In this document: in pieces, positions 57,953-64,000 of the stretch | Layout of the letters: each line of letters starts with the position of its first letter | How positions within the stretch are numbered: the first letter of the stretch is position 1 | Assembly (NCBI GenBank): GCA_934617065.1 | Contig: CAKTTY010000001.1 | Span: forward strand, 255,801-319,800 | Origin: an uncultured Eggerthellaceae bacterium | GTDB lineage: Bacteria; Actinomycetota; Coriobacteriia; Coriobacteriales; Eggerthellaceae | Direction of reading: 5' to 3' | Length of the DNA: 64,000 nt | The notes under the pieces: generated by a model | The model's database searches: none | What the model saw: the letters and a program-made list of their open reading frames with translations, nothing else | What the model was told of the DNA's origin: nothing | Position numbers and translations under genes: made by a program

Positions 57953-60067
57953 GTGAAGTACGAATTACTGAACAAGCCGTTTAAGATCGGCAACGTGGAA
58001 TTGCGAAATCGCTTTGTCATGCTGCCAATGACCATCGAAAAGACCGACAACTACCATGTTGGCGATGACCTCGTAGACTTTTACGAGCAGCGCGCAAAGG
58101 GCGGTGCCGCTCTGATCGAGCTCGGCTCTTGCTACGTTTGCGACGTTTTCGACACTCACCCCAAGTACCACACCACCACCGGCGCTGTAGGCGTTTGGGA
58201 CGACTGCTTCATCCCTGGTCTTACCCGCACCGCTGAGGTTTGCCACAAGCATGGCGCAAAGCTCGCTGCTCAGCTGCAGCTTTGCTACGAGTGGCGTGCA
58301 ACGGGTGAAGACGAGCTTCACTCCTATGCCCCTTCTATCGACGTTGCTTCTGGCCCCTTCGTTGGTATGCCTGAAAAGGAATTCACCAAGGAAGAGATCC
58401 AGCTCGTTGTAAAGCAGTACGGCGATGCTGCTAAGCGCTGCCAGAAGGCTGGCATCGACATCATCGAGATCCATGCAGGCATTGGCTACATGGTTATGCG
58501 CTTCATCTCCAAGTACTCCAACCATCGTACCGACGAGTACGGCGGAGACACCAAGGGTCGCTGCAAGCTTCTCACCGACATCATCGACGAGATCCACAAG
58601 CAGTGCGGCGAAGATTACCCGATCCTCGTTCGTTACTCTGCAGACGACCTTATGCCTGGCGGCCAGCGCGTTGAGGACCTCAAGGAGGTCATCGAGGTTG
58701 TAGAGGCTCACGGCATCGACGCTTGGTCCATCCAGGCTGGCTTCCATGAGGCTCCTCGTCCCGTTGCTAACCAGCTTGTTCCCGAAGGTGAGTTCATCTA
58801 CCTGTCCAAGGAAGCCAAGAAGTACACTTCTCTGCCTTGCTTCCCTGGCACTCGTATCAATCACCTCGACGTATGCGAGAAGATTCTCGCTGACGGCTCT
58901 GGCGACGCAGCTGGTATGGCTCGTCACTGGATCGCAGAGCCCGAAATCGGCATCAAGGTTGCCGAGGGTCGCTCCGAAGAAGTTCGTCCCTGCATCGTTT
59001 GCTCTCGCTGCCTGGACAACATCTTCATCGGCAAGCCCTGCAAGTGCTCCGTTAACCCCAACGTATACTTCTCCCAGTTCGGTCAGCCCGAAGACCACAA
59101 GGTATCCGGCGCAGAAGCCGAGAAGAAGATCCTCATCGTTGGTGCTGGCCCCTCCGGCCTGGAAGCTGCTCGCAACCTCAAGCTTCGCGGCTTCAAGAAC
59201 GTTACCGTTGTCGACCAGAAGAAGAAGGCTTGCGGCCTTCTGAACCTCGCTCAGGTTCTGAACGAAGAGCTTCCTCCGATGGTTGATTGGTACAACAACG
59301 AAATCAAGCGTCTTGGCCTCGACGTTCGCCTGAACACCAAGGCTGACGCCAACTACATCAAGGACTTCGGCGCTGACGAGGTAATCCTTGCTGTTGGCCC
59401 TGAAACCTCTTCCCCCGACGTTCCCGGCAAGAACCGCAAGAACGTTATCGACTCCCACGCACTGAAGGAGCTCGTAGAGGGCAAGAACACCCCGGGCATG
59501 GGCGCTATGTGGGGCCTGTCCTGCTTCGGCATGGGCATCCTGGGCGCACCTCTTGGCCTTATGAAGTGGGGCCTCGGTACGCATCTGCTGGTTAAGAAGC
59601 GTCTTGCTGTTATCGGCGGCGGCTTCGCTGGCATCGAGGTTGCATCTTCCATGAACGAGGGCCGCGAGGTTACCGTTATCGAGTCCGCCAAGAAGGCTGG
59701 TGCTGAAATCGGCATCATCGACAAGAACCCTGAGCTCCGCAAGCTCAAGAAGGAAGGCGTTAAGATCCTTACCCTCACCAAGGTTAAGGCTTACACCGAC
59801 GAAGGCGTTCTGTGCGAAGACGCTGAGGGCAAGGAATTCACCGTTCCTGCTGACACCATCATCGCTGGTACGGTATGCGTTGATAACACCTCTCTCTACG
59901 AGCAGGTTAAGGCTGTACTCGGTGAAGAGCATCTGCACCTCATCGGTAACGCATCTCCCCACACCGATTGGGAAGGCGTTGCAGCAAACGATCCTTACGG
60001 TACGCCTGAGTTCAAGCGTCTCCTTGAGGCCGTTCGCGACGGTTACCTCACCGCTATGAAGATGTAG
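57953..60067 (+). CDS. Fe-S/FMN/FAD 2-enoate-reductase-like oxidoreductase (old yellow enzyme type)
   Basis: 704 residues in the layout of 2,4-dienoyl-CoA reductase, BaiCD/BaiH and enoate reductase: FMN TIM barrel (about 1-345), 4Fe-4S motif, then FAD and NAD(P) domains (GAGPSGLEAARNL near 396, VIGGGFAGIEVASS near 552). Oddities: the cluster motif reads C347-x2-C350-x2-C353-x11-C365, with an extra C363, while the usual second spacing is x3. The barrel His motif H-x-A-H-G-Y is HAGIGY (H174 kept, second His replaced by Ile). A hydrophobic Gly/Met-rich insertion (about 512-545, GMGAMWGLSCFGMGILGAP) splits the last domains and could touch the membrane. Strong codon bias. GTG start with AAAGGGG upstream. 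Confidence 0.92.
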   Translation: MKYELLNKPFKIGNVELRNRFVMLPMTIEKTDNYHVGDDLVDFYEQRAKGGAALIELGSCYVCDVFDTHPKYHTTTGAVGVWDDCFIPGLTRTAEVCHKHGAKLAAQLQLCYEWRATGEDELHSYAPSIDVASGPFVGMPEKEFTKEEIQLVVKQYGDAAKRCQKAGIDIIEIHAGIGYMVMRFISKYSNHRTDEYGGDTKGRCKLLTDIIDEIHKQCGEDYPILVRYSADDLMPGGQRVEDLKEVIEVVEAHGIDAWSIQAGFHEAPRPVANQLVPEGEFIYLSKEAKKYTSLPCFPGTRINHLDVCEKILADGSGDAAGMARHWIAEPEIGIKVAEGRSEEVRPCIVCSRCLDNIFIGKPCKCSVNPNVYFSQFGQPEDHKVSGAEAEKKILIVGAGPSGLEAARNLKLRGFKNVTVVDQKKKACGLLNLAQVLNEELPPMVDWYNNEIKRLGLDVRLNTKADANYIKDFGADEVILAVGPETSSPDVPGKNRKNVIDSHALKELVEGKNTPGMGAMWGLSCFGMGILGAPLGLMKWGLGTHLLVKKRLAVIGGGFAGIEVASSMNEGREVTVIESAKKAGAEIGIIDKNPELRKLKKEGVKILTLTKVKAYTDEGVLCEDAEGKEFTVPADTIIAGTVCVDNTSLYEQVKAVLGEEHLHLIGNASPHTDWEGVAANDPYGTPEFKRLLEAVRDGYLTAMKM

Positions 60068-60107
60068 TTCAGCTGCATACGCAACTGATCAGCACAAAGT
60101 GCATTCG

Positions 60108-60140
60108 GAAAGCCGCCCGTTTGGGCGGCTTTCTTGTTTT
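60108..60140 (+). terminator. Intrinsic terminator after the reductase
   Basis: GAAAGCCGCCC-gttt-GGGCGGCTTTC, then TTGTTTT. The remaining 240 bases before gatC contain an imperfect GCGGGAGT/ACTCCCGT inverted repeat near 60205-60243 and no gene. Confidence 0.88.
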
Positions 60141-60383
60141 CCGATTTCGTCAGCCTTGCTTGCGTATGGGCTTAATGGGCAGATGGTCAGGACGTACTGC
60201 TGTGCGGGAGTTGGATGAAGGGCGTTTTCCGCACGACTCCCGTTTGCGTGCTGTCATTTTTTCCATTCGATGAACGTATCCTGCGTAAACGTTTGGCTGC
60301 AACAGTTGTGCGGTGTGGTTTGCTATCATGGGAACGTTCTAGAGTTGTGCCATTTTTGGCATGAAAAACGATGAAGGAATACC

Positions 60384-60692
60384 ATGACTCAGCATCTCAC
60401 CGAAAAGGACGTACGCGGCATTGCCACGTACGCACGCATCGGGCTGACCGATGAAGAGGTTGCGGAAATGACCGTCGACCTCAACAACATCATCGAAAGC
60501 CTGAAGCCTATCACTGAATACAACTTGGAGGGCGTAGAGCCCACCTTCCATCCCATCGGAAACCTTTCCAACGTTATGCGCGAAGACGTTGAGGGCGAAA
60601 GCTTCACTCAGGAAGTTGCCCTTGAAAACGCACCGAAGCAGCAGGATGGCAGCTTCCTTATTCCCGCAATTCTGGGTGGAGGTGACGAGTAG
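60384..60692 (+). CDS. gatC: Asp-tRNA(Asn)/Glu-tRNA(Gln) amidotransferase subunit C
   Basis: 102-residue small subunit that clamps GatA and GatB. LTEKDVRGIATYARIGLTDEEVAEM is the typical N-terminus, with EGVEPTFHP and the NVMREDV segment following. The stop overlaps the GTG of gatA by one base. First gene of gatCAB. Confidence 0.93.
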   Translation: MTQHLTEKDVRGIATYARIGLTDEEVAEMTVDLNNIIESLKPITEYNLEGVEPTFHPIGNLSNVMREDVEGESFTQEVALENAPKQQDGSFLIPAILGGGDE

Positions 60693-62185
60693 TGGCTCAA
60701 GCATTCGCAGAGCTTTCAGTAGCTCAGATCCAGGCAGGCCTTACTGCCAAAGAATTCAGCGCCAAGGAAGTTGCGGAAAGCTCTTTGGCTCGCATCACAT
60801 CTGCCGATAAGGCGGTACATGCCTTCCTCGAAACCACCGAAGAAGCGGCCCTGGCTGCGGCGGCACGTGTTGACGCTGCCATTGCTGCGGGCGATATCGC
60901 CCAGGCTGGCCCGTTAGCGGGCGTGCCCGTTGCTTTCAAGGACAACATGAACCTGGAGGGTACTCACACCACCTGCTCTTCCCGCATGCTGGAAAACTAC
61001 GTTTCGCCCTATACCGCAACGTGCGTAAGCAAGATCATTGAAGCTGGTGGCATTCCTCTGGGCAAGCTCAACATGGACGAATTTGCCTTTGGTTCTTCCA
61101 CGGAAACTTCGGCATTCGGCCGTACCTTCAACCCTTGGGATCTGGAGCGTGTGCCCGGCGGTTCTTCTGGCGGCTCTTCTGCTGCAGTGGCTGCTGGTCT
61201 TGCAACGCTTACTCTGGGCTCCGACACGGGCGGCTCTATCCGTCAGCCTGGCAGCTTCTGCGGCACGGTTGCTGTGAAGCCGACGTATGGCGTGGTTTCC
61301 CGCTACGGCGTAGTGGCCTTCGGTTCCTCCCTCGACCAGGTGGGTCCGTTTGCCCGCAACGTTCAGGACGCCGCTCTTGCCATGAACGCCCTTGCTGGCC
61401 ACGATCCGCTTGACTGCACCAGCCAGCCGGTAACCACCGATTTCACGGCAAATCTTGCCGAAGGTGTTTCTGGCATGCGCATCGGCGTTGTTCCTGCCTT
61501 CATGGAGGCAGAGGGTTTGGCTCCCGAGGTCCGTGCCAAGGTCGAAGAGGCGGTAGAGCGCCTTCGGCAGATGGGTGCGGAAATCGTAGAGGTTGAGCTC
61601 CCCAATGCCCAGGCGGCAATGAGCGCATACTATGTGCTCGGCCCCTGCGAGGCGTTCTCCAACTTGGCTCGTTTCGATTCCGTTCGTTATGGCTACTGCG
61701 AGCCTGGTTGCAAGGACCTGGGGCATCAATATGAGGCTTCCCGCTCCGCTGGCTTCGGCCCCGAGGCGCGTCGCCGCATCATGTTGGGCAGCTACCTGCT
61801 TTCCGCGGGCGTATACGAAAAGTACTACTACCCGGCTCAGCAGGTTCGCACCCTTATTACCCAGGACTATGTGAAGGCATACGAAAAGGTTGATTGCATC
61901 ATCGCTCCGGTTGCTCCGCGCACGGCGTTTAAGTTCGGTGAAATCGCAGACCCCACTTCGATGTACCTTTCCGATATGTTCACCATTTCTATCAACATCG
62001 CTGGCAACGGCGGCATGAGCATGCCTGTTGGCTTGGGCGTCGACTCTGGCATGCCTGTGGGCGTTCAGCTCATCAGCCCTGCTTTCAAGGACGAAAACAT
62101 GCTGCGCGCTGCTGCCGCACTCGAAACGGTATACGGCGCAGCTCCCGTTGCTCCGGCATTTGCCGATGGAAAGGATGGTGAATAA
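60692..62185 (+). CDS. gatA: Asp-tRNA(Asn)/Glu-tRNA(Gln) amidotransferase subunit A
   Basis: Amidase subunit that releases ammonia from glutamine, 497 residues. The amidase signature is complete: catalytic Lys in AGVPVAFKDNMNLEG, PGGSSGGSSAAVAAGLATLTLGSDTGGSIR with the Ser-cisSer-Lys triad serines, and the AFGRTFNPWD segment. GTG start overlapping the gatC stop. The longer tail FADGKDGE adjoins gatB with two bases between. Confidence 0.96.
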   Translation: MAQAFAELSVAQIQAGLTAKEFSAKEVAESSLARITSADKAVHAFLETTEEAALAAAARVDAAIAAGDIAQAGPLAGVPVAFKDNMNLEGTHTTCSSRMLENYVSPYTATCVSKIIEAGGIPLGKLNMDEFAFGSSTETSAFGRTFNPWDLERVPGGSSGGSSAAVAAGLATLTLGSDTGGSIRQPGSFCGTVAVKPTYGVVSRYGVVAFGSSLDQVGPFARNVQDAALAMNALAGHDPLDCTSQPVTTDFTANLAEGVSGMRIGVVPAFMEAEGLAPEVRAKVEEAVERLRQMGAEIVEVELPNAQAAMSAYYVLGPCEAFSNLARFDSVRYGYCEPGCKDLGHQYEASRSAGFGPEARRRIMLGSYLLSAGVYEKYYYPAQQVRTLITQDYVKAYEKVDCIIAPVAPRTAFKFGEIADPTSMYLSDMFTISINIAGNGGMSMPVGLGVDSGMPVGVQLISPAFKDENMLRAAAALETVYGAAPVAPAFADGKDGE

Positions 62186-62187
62186 CC

Positions 62188-63780
62188 GTGAAGAAGCTCG
62201 AACAAGTACTTGAAGATTGGGAAGCGGTTATCGGCCTGGAAATCCATGCCGAGCTCACCACGCTTGAAACCAAGATGTTCTGCAGCTGCAAGCTCGAATT
62301 TGGCGCTGAGCCCAACACGCATACCTGCCCAGTATGCCTCGGCTTGCCTGGTGCTTTGCCAGTGCCGAACAAGGCGGCAATCGAATCTATCGTGTTGGCT
62401 GGTCTTGCCACCAACTGCGACATCGAGAAGCGCTCTATGTTCTACCGCAAGAACTACATGTATCCCGATATGGCCAAGAACTTCCAGACCACGCAGGGCC
62501 CCGTTGCCTTCTGCATGCGCGGTCATTTGGATTTGGATGTTGATGGCGCTGCCGCCAAGGAGCGCATCGATCTGGGCGATTTGAAGCCAGGCGAGCAGGG
62601 CGCTGAAGGCACCACTGCAGCAAACGTTACTCGCACCGAAGATGGCTACGTTGCCCATGTGGGCATCGAGCGTATCCATATGGAAGAGGACGCAGGCAAG
62701 ATGATCCACATCGGCGGCGGCGAAGGTCGTATTGCCGGTGCTACCCATTCGCTGGTCGACTATAACCGTGCAGGTACGCCTCTTATCGAGTTAGTAACCA
62801 AGCCCGACCTTCGCACGCCCGAAGAGGCTCGTCTGTTCATGCAGAAGCTTCGCCAGATTTATCTGGCCATCGGCATTTCTGACTGCTCGATGGAGGAGGG
62901 CTCGCTGCGTTGTGACGGCAATGTTTCCCTGCGTCGCCGTGGTTCTACCGAGCTGGGCACCAAGACCGAGCTCAAGAACATGAATTCCTTCAAGAACCTT
63001 CACGACGGCTTGGCTTACGAGATCTGCCGTCAGGCTGAGGTTCTGGAAGAGGGCGGTATCATTTATCAGGAAACCCGCCATTGGGACCCCAGCGCCAAGC
63101 GCACCATCGTTATGCGCGTGAAGGAAACGGCAGACGACTACCGCCTGTTCCCTGAGCCCGACCTGGCTCCCTACGACTTGTCCGATGAATTCATCGAGGG
63201 TGTTCGTGCTAAGTTGCCCGAGCTTCCCGATGAAAAGGCAAAGCGCTTCGAATCGGAGTTCGGTCTTTCCGCTTACGACGCTCGCCACTTGGTGGAGCAT
63301 CGCAGCACTTCGAATTTCTTCGAGGCCTGCATGGCTGAAGCAGCGAATGATTCGAGCAAGCTGGCCAAGCCTCTGGCAAACCTCATCATCAACGATGTTG
63401 CCGCTTATGCGAATGCCAACGGTGTTTCGGATATGGCGCAAACCGCCCTTTCGCCTGCGCGCGCAGTGGAACTGGTTAAGCTCCTCGCCGAAGACACCAT
63501 TTCTTCCAAGCAGGCAAAGGAAGTGTTTGCCATCGTGCTCGAAGACGACAAGGATCCTTCCGTCATCATCGAAGAGCGTGGTATGAAGCAGGTATCCGAT
63601 ACGGGTGCTATTGAGGCTGTTGTCGATGGCGTGCTCGCTGCTTTCCCTGACAAGGTTGAACAGTATAAGGCAGGAAAAACGGGCCTGCTGGGCTTCTTCG
63701 TCGGCCAATGCATGAAGCAGATGAAAGGCCAGGGCAACCCGAAGGTTATCAACCAGCTGCTTGCTCAGAAGCTTTCGTAG
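62188..63780 (+). CDS. gatB: Asp-tRNA(Asn)/Glu-tRNA(Gln) amidotransferase subunit B
   Basis: tRNA-binding and kinase-like subunit, 530 residues; activates and amidates Glu-tRNA(Gln) or Asp-tRNA(Asn). EAVIGLEIHAEL, the zinc-type cysteines in FCSCKLEFGAEPNTHTCPVCLG, HIGGGEGRIAGATHSLVDYNRAGTPLIELVT and the YQAT-like C-terminal tail domain are seen. It starts with GTG two bases after gatA; the site GGATGGTGA overlaps the gatA end. The operon indicates indirect formation of Gln- and/or Asn-tRNA in this organism. Confidence 0.96.
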   Translation: MKKLEQVLEDWEAVIGLEIHAELTTLETKMFCSCKLEFGAEPNTHTCPVCLGLPGALPVPNKAAIESIVLAGLATNCDIEKRSMFYRKNYMYPDMAKNFQTTQGPVAFCMRGHLDLDVDGAAAKERIDLGDLKPGEQGAEGTTAANVTRTEDGYVAHVGIERIHMEEDAGKMIHIGGGEGRIAGATHSLVDYNRAGTPLIELVTKPDLRTPEEARLFMQKLRQIYLAIGISDCSMEEGSLRCDGNVSLRRRGSTELGTKTELKNMNSFKNLHDGLAYEICRQAEVLEEGGIIYQETRHWDPSAKRTIVMRVKETADDYRLFPEPDLAPYDLSDEFIEGVRAKLPELPDEKAKRFESEFGLSAYDARHLVEHRSTSNFFEACMAEAANDSSKLAKPLANLIINDVAAYANANGVSDMAQTALSPARAVELVKLLAEDTISSKQAKEVFAIVLEDDKDPSVIIEERGMKQVSDTGAIEAVVDGVLAAFPDKVEQYKAGKTGLLGFFVGQCMKQMKGQGNPKVINQLLAQKLS

Positions 63781-63827
63781 ACAAGCTATATAAATGCGAT
63801 GCGTTGCCTACAGGAGCGCATCGTTTC

Positions 63828-63857
63828 AAGCGCCCGGCCCGTTTGGGTCGGGCGCTT
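63828..63857 (+). terminator. Terminator-like hairpin after gatB
   Basis: AAGCGCCCGGCCC-gttt-GGGTCGGGCGCTT stem without a T tract; a weaker GATGCG/CGCATC hairpin followed by GTTTC lies just before it. Confidence 0.55.
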
Positions 63858-63892
63858 GGCGCTTAAACAGAAAAAGCGGTGTTGCTGCATCA

Positions 63893-63912
63893 TTTTTTCG
63901 ATTAGGGATTCC
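63893..63912 (+). repeat. Core copy of the 22.8 kb repeat
   Basis: TTTTTTCGATTAGGGATTCC matches the reverse complement of the right arm at 22.9 kb at 19 of 20 positions. Nothing else is recognised in the last 140 bases of the window. Confidence 0.5.
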
Positions 63913-64000
63913 AGGAAGCTCGATTGGGGATGCGGACGAAAAGTTGGACCTTGGAGGGTCCGGATTGGAGTTCGCATGTACAGCAAGGAGTCCGTCGAGC

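Noticed and set aside
57965..59962. 665-codon minus-strand frame opposite the enoate-reductase-like gene
   Set aside because: Arises from the very restricted codon usage of the sense gene; no recognisable domain and no ribosome site.

Overview
The window looks like chromosome of an anaerobic actinobacterium of the class Coriobacteriia, probably the family Eggerthellaceae. The clues are a PstP / RodA-PBP / PknB / FHA cell-envelope signalling locus of actinobacterial type, MEP-pathway isoprenoid genes, GatCAB, a moderately high GC content judged by eye, and a second half rich in CoA-transferase, acyl-CoA dehydrogenase, flavin/Fe-S reductase and MFS genes as found in gut Eggerthellaceae. The taxonomy is an inference from gene content; no rRNA or other decisive marker is present.

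Region 1 (1-35.3 kb) is mostly housekeeping. It carries the 3' part of clpC, ispD-ispF, cysS, a TetR regulator, a universal stress protein, ferrochelatase, an ABC-F ATPase, a divergent AroE paralogue, tadA-ispE, LemA and DUF2207 membrane proteins, a drug/metabolite transporter overlapping a shikimate-kinase-like gene, and a PNPOx-like protein. A complete riboflavin-type ECF transporter operon follows, with a textbook FMN riboswitch. The minus-strand envelope operon is fhaA-fhaB-pstP-(rodA::pbpA)-pknB. A phosphoglycerate-dehydrogenase-like gene, rnhA, engB and an MscS channel complete the region. Four tRNAs (Ser-TGA, Ser-GCT, Arg-CCT, Leu-CAG) are interspersed. The 22.1-23.3 kb intergenic zone around tRNA-Arg is repeat-rich and contains no convincing gene.

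Region 2 (35.3-48.9 kb) is the most interesting part. It has two closely related NiaP/metabolite:H+ symporter-like MFS genes, two LysR regulators, a VOC-fold protein, two Gfo/Idh/MocA oxidoreductases, two shikimate/quinate-dehydrogenase-like proteins and a class III CoA-transferase, mostly as single-gene transcription units separated by strong terminators and long regulatory spacers. The genes fit uptake of a cyclic or hydroxylated carboxylate, redox chemistry on its hydroxyls and activation to a CoA thioester. No AroD/AroQ dehydratase is present, so this is not the known qui/qsu pathway.

Region 3 (48.9-60.1 kb) holds a MarR-regulated DHA2 exporter, an alpha/beta hydrolase, an iron-sulfur-flavoprotein-like reductase, a CapA-like protein, then an enoyl-CoA hydratase, an acyl-CoA dehydrogenase, a divergent TetR regulator and a 704-residue Fe-S/FMN/FAD enoate-reductase-like enzyme. 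These could form the lower, CoA-ester half of the same catabolic or respiratory route (dehydration, reduction or aromatisation of an alicyclic acid), but this link is inference.

Region 4 (60.1-64 kb) is the gatCAB operon, followed by intergenic sequence that shares a repeat core with the 22.8 kb element.
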